From Tepidibacillus_B infernus (lineage in GTDB: Bacteria; Bacillota; Bacilli; Tepidibacillales; Tepidibacillaceae): 64,000 bases of DNA. Positions within the stretch are counted from its first letter, which is position 1, and each line of letters begins with the position of its first letter. Position numbers and translations under genes: made by a program. This document shows, piece after piece, positions 25,608-34,129 of the stretch. The stretch is taken from NCBI RefSeq assembly GCF_048898065.1, contig NZ_JBLWFI010000001.1:2100155-2164154 (forward strand), in the 5' to 3' direction. The notes under the pieces are model-generated. The model ran no database searches and was not told the origin of the DNA. It worked only from the letters and a program-made list of their open reading frames with translations.

Positions 25608-26933
25608 CTATGGACGGCAATAAGGGAGTAATACGTGAATGTCTGAGATTGAATCTAGATGATCGATCATTTTCTTCATTGTTTTTGCTTTTTCATCTCC
25701 AATAATGGCAACAGTTAGCTTATTGAATTTTTTTCTTAAAGCATCATCGGTCATGGGATTTTCGATACTGCCTGTGGCATGCTCAACTTGATGTGTAAAA
25801 GTTCTTCCATCTACTGTTGTTAATTTTGCAAAAGCCTGATCCTCTCCTAGATTACGATCTATAATCGGTTTAATTTTCTTCCTAAATTCAATTGTTCTAG
25901 GATCTAGAACCTTTTGATCTGCATACTGTTCTTCACTGGCATCACCATCCAAAAAGACAATAGCACCTGTATGATAAATACTAAATTTCCCTTCTAGTCC
26001 AGTTTTTGGTTCCTGCTTGCCTGTTAATTCAAGAACATAAGGGTTTACATGGATTTCAATCTCTTTAACCTCTGTGGGTTCAGCATATTGCCTTAAGGCG
26101 ATACATGCATCTATCGCTGGATGTAAGACAATCCCACAAGCATAAGGTTTGAAAGAATTTTTTAATAACTCCCATTCTTTCCCCCAGTTTGCGTTGACCT
26201 TTTCTAGATTATGTTCTGGAGCTAACACATTGGCAAATCCTCTTTTTGCTTCAATTACTTGCTTTGAGCTAGTAAATCCTTTTTCAGCTAAAAGAGCTGC
26301 TAATAAGCCATTTTGTGCAGCTTTTCCGGGATGGAATGACTTTGTCATTGTACCAAACATTTCTCTTAAGCCAAATGCCTGTGTCCCTGCAATACCCAAA
26401 GCATACAGCATCTGTTCTTCGTCTAAACCAAGTAATAAGCCTGCTGCAATAGCTGCGCCAAACACTCCAGCAGAGCTAGTAATATGCCAGCCTAAGTCAT
26501 AATGGCTTGGATAAATGGCATTGCTAATCCGAAGCTCTGCTTCTACCCCAAGGATAAAAGCATATAACATTTCTTTTCCTGAAAGATGCTTCAATTCTCC
26601 TAGTGCAAAAACAACAGGGGCTACTGGGCCACTAGGATGATGGATAGTATCTAGATGAGTATCATCGAAATCAAATATATGGGAGCTCATTCCGTTGATT
26701 AACGTTGAGAATAGTAGATCTGCTTTTTCTTTTCGCCCTAAAATGGTCACTTGTTCGCTAATGTTAAGGTCTTGTTTAAGCTTTAATACGATATCAACAG
26801 AGGGGTGATAAGCTGCGCCAATGGCTAAACCTAACCAGTTATAAAGACTCCTTTTTGCATGTTCAATTACTTCTGTTGGAATGCCCTCAAAAGATGTGTT
26901 TAAAATATTTTTTACTAAATGTTGTGTAACCAT
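25608..26933 (-). CDS. MmgE/PrpD-family protein
   Basis: This 441-residue protein has the MmgE/PrpD fold. An all-helical large domain carries the DFDDTHLDTIHHPSGPVAP block near residue 90, GWHITSSAGVFGAAIAAGLLLGL near 150, and SFHPGKAAQNGLLAALLA near 210. The smaller C-terminal domain begins around residue 270. The family includes 2-methylcitrate dehydratase, cis-aconitate decarboxylase and iminodisuccinate epimerase, and sequence alone does not choose between them. There are no prpB or prpC genes nearby, so the methylcitrate cycle is unlikely. The gene follows a damaged GntR gene and a TctA remnant, which suggests it once belonged to a carboxylate-uptake operon. Confidence 0.85.
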   Translation of the reverse strand: MVTQHLVKNILNTSFEGIPTEVIEHAKRSLYNWLGLAIGAAYHPSVDIVLKLKQDLNISEQVTILGRKEKADLLFSTLINGMSSHIFDFDDTHLDTIHHPSGPVAPVVFALGELKHLSGKEMLYAFILGVEAELRISNAIYPSHYDLGWHITSSAGVFGAAIAAGLLLGLDEEQMLYALGIAGTQAFGLREMFGTMTKSFHPGKAAQNGLLAALLAEKGFTSSKQVIEAKRGFANVLAPEHNLEKVNANWGKEWELLKNSFKPYACGIVLHPAIDACIALRQYAEPTEVKEIEIHVNPYVLELTGKQEPKTGLEGKFSIYHTGAIVFLDGDASEEQYADQKVLDPRTIEFRKKIKPIIDRNLGEDQAFAKLTTVDGRTFTHQVEHATGSIENPMTDDALRKKFNKLTVAIIGDEKAKTMKKMIDHLDSISDIHVLLPYCRP

Positions 26934-26963
26934 AGAACCTTCTCCTCTCTATTTGGTTTTTAC

Positions 26964-27587
26964 TTATTGTGTCTGTATTTGTTTAATTGCAGAGGCCAAT
27001 GCATTCCTGATATGATGTCTCATTGCTTCTTCAGCTAATCTAGCATCCCCTTTCTCTAGAGCATGCACGATCATCCAATGTTCCTGTATATTCTCAAGTG
27101 GTCTACCTAAACTTGACAAGGAAGTAGACATCATTAAACTGATATGATTTTGCAAAGTTTGTAAAATCGTAATTAAATACTGATTTTCTGTACCTAATGC
27201 GATGGTGTAATGAAATTGACTGTTGATTTCAGACAGTAGGTGAATATCTCCATTCTCTATTGCAGTTTCTGCTTGGTCTAATAAATGGCTTAATTTTTCT
27301 AGGATATTATTATTTTGTTTTTCTGCCATAAGCCTTGCACCAAGTCCTTCGATCACCTCACGAACCTGATAAAGTTGTATCACTTTATCTTCTGACATGG
27401 TTGCGATTTTAACACCTCTATGCGGCTCATTTTCTACGATTCCTTCTTTTATCAATTGTTGAAAAGCCTCGCGAATAGGGGTTCTGCTTATACCTAATTC
27501 ACTGGCCAACTCTCTCTCTGATAAAATCTTTCCTGAACAATATTTTTTTTGTTTGATTCCATTGTAAATATAATCATAAACCTTCCA
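26964..27587 (-). pseudogene. GntR/FCD-family regulator lacking its start codon
   Basis: The frame has a GntR winged helix (SERELASELGISRTPIREAF) followed by an FCD ligand domain (residues about 70-180, with QFHYTIALGTENQYL and EAMRHHIRNALASA). The homologous frame continues upstream through VYDYIYNGIKQKKYCSGKI, the usual first helix of the winged-helix domain. It then meets a stop at 27588-27590 with no ATG or GTG. The only in-frame start is a TTG at 27507-27509, which would omit the first helix. The break coincides with the join to the TctA fragment. A repressor of the downstream MmgE/PrpD gene is the likely ancestral role. Confidence 0.7.
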
Positions 27588-27985
27588 TTAGATACGACCA
27601 TAAATCGTCTAAAATTGCCGCCTAACCCGAGTAAAAGCATTAAGGGAATCGAAATAAACATCGCGGCAAAAATGGAATAAGGGATTCTTAAGCCAAAAAC
27701 CGCTAAGGCAAAATATTCCACTGGGCCAAATGCTAAAGCGATGTTGGCCATAGGAATAGAAGTAAAAATCAACAAGAAGGTACTAACAAATGCCCCTATT
27801 GCAGAAGAAAGAATAGAAATGGCTAATGCTTTTCCCGCCTCTCCCCTTAGCGTCATCGGGAAGCCATCAAGGGCTGTTGCTGCAGCTGCAGGGGTACCAG
27901 GTGCATTGATTAAAATAGCCGTAATCCCTCCGCCGTATTCTGCTGCCATATATAAGGCAACGATCATTACCATAACCATTACTAA
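27588..27985 (-). pseudogene. Internal fragment of a TctA-type permease, fused to unknown sequence
   Basis: The first 98 residues (VALYMAAEYGGGITAI, NAPGTPAAAATALDGFPMT, FGPVEYFALAVFGLRI) match residues 60-160 of TctA, the large membrane subunit of tripartite tricarboxylate transporters. They align well with the intact TctA at 32619-34115. Similarity stops after FGLRI; a different hydrophobic segment (ISIPLMLLLGLGGNF) follows, then the join to the GntR remnant. The 5' end is also cut, with a stop just upstream of the first methionines. This is a relic of a second transporter operon. Confidence 0.75.
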
Positions 27986-28154
27986 ATTGGGTGGTGTTTA
28001 TTTCTTTTTTCTGTTGGCAATAATAATTTGTAACACTTATTATGTATTTTTCATAAATTAAATAGAGGATTTTGAGATTTTACCTCGAAAATGATAATAT
28101 ATATTTATTATATAAGTATTTTAATAAAATTTGATAAATAGGTGTTGATTCATT

Positions 28155-29555
28155 ATGATTATGGAATTTAGTGTTGAAAATTTTTTATCCTTTAAAGAGA
28201 GAGTTACATTAAGTATGGTTGCATCCAAGGATCGTACTTTGATTGAAAATCTAATACAACCAAAAAACTATGCAAATATATTTAAGAATTCCCTAGTTTC
28301 AAAAGAATCCTTATTAAAAACAGGGGTTATTTATGGCTCTAATGCCTCTGGAAAAACCAATTTTATCCATGCTTTAAATTTTATGAGAGAATATATCGTA
28401 GAAGGTCATAAAATTCAAAAAGGCGATACGATCCCAGTTATCCCTTTTAAACTTGACAAAAAAAGCGAACTTAGACCTAGCTTATTTGAAATCTTCTTTG
28501 TTGCCAATGGAGTTAAATATGTATATGGATTTAAGATTGATCAGAAGGAAGTACACGAAGAGTATTTATATTTCTATCCAAAAGGAAGACAAAAACTTAT
28601 CTTTGAAAGACTTTTGATAAACGGCAAATATGAATATAAGTTTAATCAAGATAAAGAAGAACAAGAAACGTTATCAAAAAGAACTCTTGAAAATCGTTTA
28701 TATTTATCAACTGCTACAGAATGGAATTATGAACCTATGGCAGTTCCATTTAAATGGTTTAAAGAGAAGCTACAAATTTTTTTAAATGATTCCTTTAATG
28801 CAGATCTTACCCTTAAAAGGTCTAAAGACCAAAAATTTAAACATATTATTAATAAATTTCTTTCAGAGGCTGACTTAGGCATTTTAGACTTTGATATTAA
28901 CTATCATAACTTTTCAGAGGATAATTTACCTGAAAATATGCCTAAAGAAATTAAAGAAATTATTTTTAAAGGGATCCAACAATATCAACAAAAAGACGAC
29001 AAACTTGGGAAGATTCAATTTAAAGTAACAATTAGTGATGATATTAAGCTATACCATAAAGGAGTTGACTTAGAAGGTAATCAGGTAAAAATTCCTTTAA
29101 GCTTAACAGAAGAATCTGCAGGGACGAATAAAATCTTTAATTTAGTTGGTAATTGGATAGATGCGTTAATAAATGGAAAAGTTTTAATTATTGATGAATT
29201 AGAAACAAGCCTTCATTCCAATATTATCCGATTTTTGATAAAATTATTTCATGGTAATCATAATATTGGAAATGCTCAATTAATTTTTACTACCCATTCT
29301 ACTAACTTGTTAAGAAGAGATATTTTTCGCAGGGATCAAATTTGGTTTACAGAGAAAAGCTATCAATTACAGTCCTCTTCTTTATACTCTTTATTAGAAA
29401 TTAAAACTAGAAAAGATGAAAACTATGAAAAAGGGTATTTAGAAGGAAGATATGGAGCAGTTCCTTATATTGGAGAGGGTCTTTTATGGGACGAAGATTT
29501 CATAGAAACTTTGAAAGTCAACGAAGTAGAAAACAAAACACCAGAGAACGTTTAA
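28155..29555 (+). CDS. AAA_15/OLD-type ATPase of an RloAB/AbiL-like pair
   Basis: The 466-residue protein starts with EFSVENFLSFKERVTL, the standard opening of RecF/OLD-like ATPases. Walker A is GVIYGSNASGKTNF near residue 60, an ABC-like signature is EESAGTNKIFNLV near 325, Walker B is KVLIIDELETSLHSN near 350, and the switch histidine is in IFTTHSTNLL near 385. All motifs are intact. The gene overlaps the 5' end of an RloB-like gene by about 70 bases, a pairing known from the abortive-infection system AbiL and from rloAB. It is one of few plus-strand genes here, with its own upstream region. The partner is truncated, so the defence function may be lost. Confidence 0.85.
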   Translation: MIMEFSVENFLSFKERVTLSMVASKDRTLIENLIQPKNYANIFKNSLVSKESLLKTGVIYGSNASGKTNFIHALNFMREYIVEGHKIQKGDTIPVIPFKLDKKSELRPSLFEIFFVANGVKYVYGFKIDQKEVHEEYLYFYPKGRQKLIFERLLINGKYEYKFNQDKEEQETLSKRTLENRLYLSTATEWNYEPMAVPFKWFKEKLQIFLNDSFNADLTLKRSKDQKFKHIINKFLSEADLGILDFDINYHNFSEDNLPENMPKEIKEIIFKGIQQYQQKDDKLGKIQFKVTISDDIKLYHKGVDLEGNQVKIPLSLTEESAGTNKIFNLVGNWIDALINGKVLIIDELETSLHSNIIRFLIKLFHGNHNIGNAQLIFTTHSTNLLRRDIFRRDQIWFTEKSYQLQSSSLYSLLEIKTRKDENYEKGYLEGRYGAVPYIGEGLLWDEDFIETLKVNEVENKTPENV

Positions 29556-29740
29556 ATAAAATTATTATCTTTTGTGAAGGGGAAAAGACAGAAAAGCTTT
29601 ATTTCTCAAATTTTAAACAAAGTACCAGATGTGAAATTAAGATACTAGAAACGAATGCCAAAGATGCTGAATCTATTGTTAAAGAAGTAGTAACTTTAGT
29701 ACATGAACTGCTCAGTAATATCTATAAATTTAAAAGATAA
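29486..29740 (+). CDS. Truncated RloB-like protein (TOPRIM-type effector)
   Basis: The 84-residue product has the RloB opening: a basic segment (RSRKQNTRERL) and then IIIFCEGEKTEKLYFSNFK, with the conserved acidic residue of the TOPRIM-like fold. Full-length RloB proteins are about 200 residues and carry further acidic motifs (FDRDE-like and a C-terminal cysteine/proline block); none is present. After LSNIYKFKR a stop ends the frame, and no continuation exists in any frame before the intron at 29800. It overlaps the ATPase gene, as in intact pairs. Confidence 0.7.
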   Translation: MGRRFHRNFESQRSRKQNTRERLNKIIIFCEGEKTEKLYFSNFKQSTRCEIKILETNAKDAESIVKEVVTLVHELLSNIYKFKR

Positions 29741-29751
29741 CTTTTTATAGA

Positions 29752-29798
29752 ATTATCGTAGAGTTCTATTTTTAGTAATGATGGTAATCCTTTTATTC
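29752..29798. repeat. Dispersed repeat, second copy near 19999-20040
   Basis: The run containing GTAGAGTTCTATTTTTAG and then AATGATGGTAA is about 80 percent identical to 19999-20040, which has GTAGAGTTCTATTTATAG and AATGGTGGTAA. Both copies lie at boundaries of broken genes. They may be scars of one mobile element; no inverted ends can be proven by eye. Confidence 0.45.
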
Positions 29799-29799
29799 G

Positions 29800-30952
29800 A
29801 TCGGGTAGGAGACTGGCCATTATTTGACCAACCGACCTCCCACAGCACCGTACGTACCGTTCGGTATACGGCGCTTCCAAAGTTTACACGTCACTTCGCA
29901 GAATAACACTCACTAAAACTAAGATATCCAGCCCGCTTAAATCGCTCGTTGGATAGGGCTTTTGTCAAGATAGGGCTATGGGCAGTACGCCAATAGCCTT
30001 TTCTTGTATTCGCCCACATCCACGCTTGCTCCTCACTCACACCTGCCTTCTTGAGGTTTTCAAAGCGTGTCCGGATTCGTTTCCATCGTTTCCAGGTCAC
30101 CATTCGTATGCGACTTCTCAGCCACTCATCTAAACTACTTCCTCCGTTTGCTCTCACCGATTCCCATGCCATTTCCAAGTTCGTTCTGTGATACACTTTG
30201 TCGATTAACGAATGAACCTTTCGTCCTGTGCCTTCTGCTTTCATGCGTTCCGTGTCCTCCGCCTGCAAGTTTTGGGTCTTTCACATAGGGAACTATCCGT
30301 TCCTTGCCGCCTACTCGCGAAACTCACTCCAGTTCTGGTCTCCATAAAGCGAGCCGCCTTCCCCTTCTGCATCACCTTTTGAGTGAGCAGAAGCCAACCG
30401 CACCAGGGCGGTTGATCCGAACGTTTCTGTTGTTCGTCCGTTCCAAAGTATTACGCGGCTCTCCGACTTCTCGCCATGCGTACGGTATGCACTTCGGGGT
30501 TTCCTTATAACATCCGTTACTGAAACTGCCGCGCGTTCTTTGAAGCGGCGGGCGCGGCACGACCGCTTCGACTTTATTTACCCACTCGTCCTGCAAGTGC
30601 ATTGGTTTCAGACATGACGAGATCTCCGTTGGTCACATCGTCATCTTCCGTACCATGCCGTCCGCACACACCTTGGTGCGATGGGTGGACTAGAACGCCT
30701 TCGTCTCCATAGTGCAGACTCGACCTTGCCCCATCTTTGGCCGACCGGTTCGCAATTCGGGCAGCCCCGTTTCACTACGGCCTGGTACTTCTCCTCAAGC
30801 CCTTCAGACTCTGCCTCACGACAGACGCCCTGCCCTCCGGCAACAAAATTGCCGGCCCCCGAGGCATTACCCCCGGGTTTGGATATGAGCCCCCTAGTCC
30901 GAGGCTCAGCGGGACTTTAACCCACCTGATGATCGTGCTGCCACGCACGCAC
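29800..30952 (-). mobile_element. Group II intron with internally deleted reverse transcriptase
   Basis: On the minus strand the element begins near 30948-30952 with GTGCGTGGCAGCACG, a GTGYG-type 5' end. It runs through a GC-rich domain I region that includes GTCGTGAGGCAGAGTCTGAA, and ends at 29800 with CTCCTACCCGAT. A domain V-like hairpin lies at 29842-29874, with GTACGTACGGTGCTGTGGG after the loop. Its base composition is clearly richer in GC than the flanks. The last 340 bases (29800-30139) are almost identical to 39787-40126. Ribozyme ends look complete, but most of the reverse transcriptase is missing. Confidence 0.8.
29891..30268 (-). CDS. Deleted group II intron reverse transcriptase/maturase (125 aa)
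   Basis: The first 44 residues (KVHSLIDKVYHRTNLEMAW and VRANGGS) are the normal N-terminus of bacterial group II intron reverse transcriptases. The last 80 (SLDEWLRSRIRMVTWKRW, KGYWRTAHSPIL, YLSFSECYSAK) are the normal maturase-end/C-terminus. The two are joined in frame between GGS and SLDEW, removing roughly 300 residues that include all catalytic RT blocks and the YADD motif. The residual protein cannot be a polymerase. Whether it is still made or binds the intron RNA is unknown. Confidence 0.75.
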   Translation of the reverse strand: MQAEDTERMKAEGTGRKVHSLIDKVYHRTNLEMAWESVRANGGSSLDEWLRSRIRMVTWKRWKRIRTRFENLKKAGVSEEQAWMWANTRKGYWRTAHSPILTKALSNERFKRAGYLSFSECYSAK

Positions 30953-31048
30953 TACGACTCGAACTGACTTCTGTGTGTTTAGTTTTACCTTACAGTAAAG
31001 GTTACTAAGTAGTGAATATCTTCTCACTATGCAGGGCGAACTAAAAAA

Positions 31049-31077
31049 ACCACCAACTGTTTTTTTCAGTTGATGGT
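31049..31077 (-). terminator. Terminator of the UxaA/TTT operon (repeated hairpin family)
   Basis: ACCACCAACTG at 31049-31059 pairs with CAGTTGATGGT at 31067-31077 around a T7 loop. On the minus strand the stem is followed by TTTTTTAG. It stands 80 bases after the stop of the large UxaA-like subunit. Nearly the same hairpin occurs at 37576-37602 and 51074-51102. Confidence 0.85.
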
Positions 31078-31155
31078 CTAATCATCTTACCCTTCATATA
31101 AACTCTTGCAATTGCAATTATTGTAATGTTCCTAAAACTAGTTAATTTCAACATT

Positions 31156-32316
31156 CTAAACGGTTGGTTGAATTTTATTTAAAGCAATCTCTTCTTCTCC
31201 TAGTATTTCAGAGCTTGTCATCTTTCCACTACAAACCTTCACCACATGGTCTGCCAACAATTCACCTACGTCTGATAATGGTTTTTCACCTTTAAATAAG
31301 GCAGTTACGTCAAAATCTATATTTGGTTTCATTTTCACTACCGTTTCAGGATTTCCTGATACTTTTATTGTCGGAGAAATAGGGGAACCCATAATATTTC
31401 CTTTACCTGTAGAGAATAAAATAATTTGTGCCCCTCCCGCTGAAATCCCGGTCATTGATTCACTTGCTGGAGCTGGTGTATCCATAATAAATAATCCTTT
31501 ACCCTGTGGGGGTTCCGCAAATGTTAATACATTTTGAATTTCTGTAGTTCCACCCTTTATAATCGCTCCAAGGGATTTTTCTTCAATTGTTGAGATACCA
31601 CCTGCAATATTATCTGGAACTGGGTTAGCACCTAATATACTAACCCCTCTTTTATTTGCCTCAAGTTCGACATTGTTAACAATCTCAATTATTTTTTCTC
31701 CAACTTCAGGTGTTTTCGCTCTTTTTTGTAATATATGCTCAGCACCTAAAAACTCAGATGTTTCTGATAGAATTACCGTACCACCTGCTGCAACAATCAT
31801 ATCTGCGATATAACCGAGAGATGGGTTTCCTGCAATACCCGAGGTAGTATCAGAACCCCCACATTCTACTCCAACTACTAAGTTACTAAAATCAAACTCT
31901 TCTTTTTGTTGTTCAGATGCTTCACTTACCATTTGTGCTGCAATTTTAGTAGCTTCAGCAACTGCATCAATACTGTTTCCACAGTCCTGTATACTTAGCG
32001 CTACTACATTCTTCTTACTTCTATCTCTAATTGCATCCGCTAATTTATTTGCTGATACTTTCTCAAGACTTATTACAAGTACACTATGGAAATTTGGGTT
32101 AGCTCCTATACCAACAAGTGTATTAAAGGTAAGTTGTTCATCTTGGCCAAATTGACCTCTACCATACCAAATTGGGATTGGGATTGTTCCTTTTACTTGG
32201 TTAGCAACCTTTTTTACAACACCATTTGAATTATCCATAGCCGCTAAAATCGCTACATTATTTCTTATACCTACAGTTCCATCTGGTCTTCTGTATCCTA
32301 AAAATGTTCTATTCAT
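31156..32316 (-). CDS. UxaA-family dehydratase/lyase large subunit (SuyB-like)
   Basis: The 386-residue protein matches the large domain of the altronate dehydratase/UxaA family. It has GYRRPDGTVGIRNNV at the start, QDCGNS near residue 115, GVECGGSDTTSGIAGNP near 155 and GAQIILFSTGKGNIMGSPISPTIK near 300. In E. coli UxaA the two domains are fused; here they are separate genes, as in (R)-sulfolactate sulfo-lyase SuyAB and in some galactarate-type enzymes. With a TTT transporter and an Ldh2-family dehydrogenase in the same operon, sulfolactate is my first guess for the substrate. A sugar acid remains possible. Confidence 0.8.
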   Translation of the reverse strand: MNRTFLGYRRPDGTVGIRNNVAILAAMDNSNGVVKKVANQVKGTIPIPIWYGRGQFGQDEQLTFNTLVGIGANPNFHSVLVISLEKVSANKLADAIRDRSKKNVVALSIQDCGNSIDAVAEATKIAAQMVSEASEQQKEEFDFSNLVVGVECGGSDTTSGIAGNPSLGYIADMIVAAGGTVILSETSEFLGAEHILQKRAKTPEVGEKIIEIVNNVELEANKRGVSILGANPVPDNIAGGISTIEEKSLGAIIKGGTTEIQNVLTFAEPPQGKGLFIMDTPAPASESMTGISAGGAQIILFSTGKGNIMGSPISPTIKVSGNPETVVKMKPNIDFDVTALFKGEKPLSDVGELLADHVVKVCSGKMTSSEILGEEEIALNKIQPTV

Positions 32317-32616
32317 CTATTTTGCCTCCTTTGCTAGATCGCCACGCCCACGAATGCTTTCAATGTTATGAACATGAACTAAATCTCCGACTTTAATTTC
32401 ATCCTTAGCAATACCGATAACTTCACCATATTTAATAACATTTCCTTTGATTGAAATAGCTTCTAAGGCAACCTTGTGACCTAATGGGATTTTTTCATTT
32501 GTTGTAATTTTAAAGCTTCCTTTTGAAGTTTTCCATGTAAGCTCAGTACCTCTCTCAATATGTGTTAGCGCCGTTGCAACATTATCATTTTCATTTAATA
32601 CTGCAATTAATCTCAT
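32317..32616 (-). CDS. UxaA-family lyase small subunit, SAF domain (SuyA-like)
   Basis: The 99-residue protein is an SAF domain with NENDNVATALTHIERGTEL, KIPLGHKVALEAI, YGEVIGIAK and GDLVHVHNIES. This is the N-terminal domain of altronate dehydratase and corresponds to SuyA in split sulfolactate lyases. It is translationally linked to the large subunit: its stop is one base before the next start. The two should form one complex in the cytoplasm. Confidence 0.82.
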   Translation of the reverse strand: MRLIAVLNENDNVATALTHIERGTELTWKTSKGSFKITTNEKIPLGHKVALEAISIKGNVIKYGEVIGIAKDEIKVGDLVHVHNIESIRGRGDLAKEAK

Positions 32617-32618
32617 AT

Positions 32619-34115
32619 TTAAAACTCCTCCTTTTGTCCCTTTTTCTTTTCTTTATTTAATCTATGAATAAAACTTATGATCGATAAAAAAGCTAGCAAT
32701 AAAATAAACAGTGCCACTGGTCTAGAAAAGAATCCTGAATAATTACCATCAAAAAGCAACAAAGAACGCCGTAAATTAGATTCTATCATTCCACCCAAGA
32801 TAAATCCTAAAACTACTGAAGGAAGGGAATAGTTAAATTTCTTTAATAAATAACCTAAAACTCCAAATACAAGCATAATACCAATATCAAAAACTAAGTT
32901 TCTTGCCACATATGCCCCTATCATCGAAATTAATAGAATGATTGGGGCCAATATTCTATTTGGAATGGCGACAGCCCGTGCCCAAATATTGGTTGTAATT
33001 TGGCCTAAAAACCACATTAAAGCGGTAGCAACTAATAATCCCACGAATAGTCCATAAACTAAATCAGGATTTTTATCGAAAATTTGCGGACCTGGTTGAA
33101 TGCCCTGAATAATTAAAGCACCTAACATGATTGCCGTCGTTGGGGAGCCAGGAATTCCTAAAGTTAATAATGGTACAAGTGCGCCACCAACAGCTGCGTT
33201 ATTGGCTGATTCTGGAGCAGCAATACCTTCAGGTGAGCCATTACCGAACTTTTCAGGATTCTTTGATACTCTTTTTGCTTCATTATAAGCAAACCATGAG
33301 GCTGGTCCTGCTCCCATTCCAGGAAATACTCCTACAAATGAACCGATTATTGAACCAATACCTATCGCTTTCTTCACTACTTTTAATTCATTAAAACTTA
33401 TCCCTACCTTAAAATTCTTTGCTTTTATCTTTAATTGAGTATTTAAATCTTCACCGATTAGTTTTAGAACTTCTGATACTGCAAATAGTCCGATTAAAAT
33501 TGGTAAGAGATTCAATCCTTCGTATAGCTCAGGCATTCCAAAACTGAATCTAGAGTAACCCGTAATTACATCAATCCCAATAGTTGCTATAAATAAACCA
33601 AAGAGAGCTGATAATAAACTCTTGCTTAGATAATTACTACTAAGACTAGCCACAGCTGTTAATCCTAATACACCTAAAGCAAAATACTCTGGAGGACCAA
33701 ATTTTAACGCTAACTTTGCTAAAGGAATAGATAATGTCATTAAGACAATTACTCCAAAAAAACCACCAATTGTTGAAGCTGTTAAAGAATAACCTAATGC
33801 TTTACCTGGATAACCTTGTTTCGTCATGGGATAACCGTCAAGCAATGTAGCTACAGCTGCAGGCGTTCCCGGTGTACTTAATAGAATAGAGGAAATAGAC
33901 CCACCATACTCGGCAGCTTGGTATAATGCCACTAACAATAATAGTGATGCTACAGGCGATAGATTATAAGTAAAGGGAAGTAGTAATGCAACGCCAATTG
34001 AGGGACCTAAGCCAGGAAGTGCCCCAACTAACATTCCGATTAAAGTTCCAATGACAATTACAAGGATATTTTGAAATGAAAATACTACGTCAATCCCCAG
34101 TAATAAATTTCCCAT
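32619..34115 (-). CDS. tctA: Tripartite tricarboxylate transporter, large membrane subunit TctA
   Basis: This is the 12-helix subunit of a TTT-family secondary carrier, 498 residues long. It has the two family signatures, LGALPGLGPSIGVALLLPF-like near the start and MGAGPASWFAYNEAKR with GIPGSPTTAIMLGALIIQG later, plus AAEYGGSISSILLSTPGTPA. It moves a carboxylate, or a sulfonate such as sulfolactate in SlcHFG, captured by the TctC protein. The gene is followed 2 bases later by the SuyA-like gene, so uptake and breakdown are directly coupled. Confidence 0.92.
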   Translation of the reverse strand: MGNLLLGIDVVFSFQNILVIVIGTLIGMLVGALPGLGPSIGVALLLPFTYNLSPVASLLLLVALYQAAEYGGSISSILLSTPGTPAAVATLLDGYPMTKQGYPGKALGYSLTASTIGGFFGVIVLMTLSIPLAKLALKFGPPEYFALGVLGLTAVASLSSNYLSKSLLSALFGLFIATIGIDVITGYSRFSFGMPELYEGLNLLPILIGLFAVSEVLKLIGEDLNTQLKIKAKNFKVGISFNELKVVKKAIGIGSIIGSFVGVFPGMGAGPASWFAYNEAKRVSKNPEKFGNGSPEGIAAPESANNAAVGGALVPLLTLGIPGSPTTAIMLGALIIQGIQPGPQIFDKNPDLVYGLFVGLLVATALMWFLGQITTNIWARAVAIPNRILAPIILLISMIGAYVARNLVFDIGIMLVFGVLGYLLKKFNYSLPSVVLGFILGGMIESNLRRSLLLFDGNYSGFFSRPVALFILLLAFLSIISFIHRLNKEKKKGQKEEF

Positions 34116-34129
34116 TAACTATCCCCCTT

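Noticed and set aside
28155..29740. Gabija, PARIS or retron-type system
   Set aside because: There is no UvrD-like GajB, no DUF4435-type AriB and no reverse transcriptase next to the ATPase. The partner's FCEGEKTE motif is of the RloB type.
30304..30967. Several plus-strand open frames of 60-80 codons in GC-rich sequence
   Set aside because: They lie opposite the ribozyme part of the group II intron, have no ribosome sites and no protein-like composition. The RNA structure explains the open frames.
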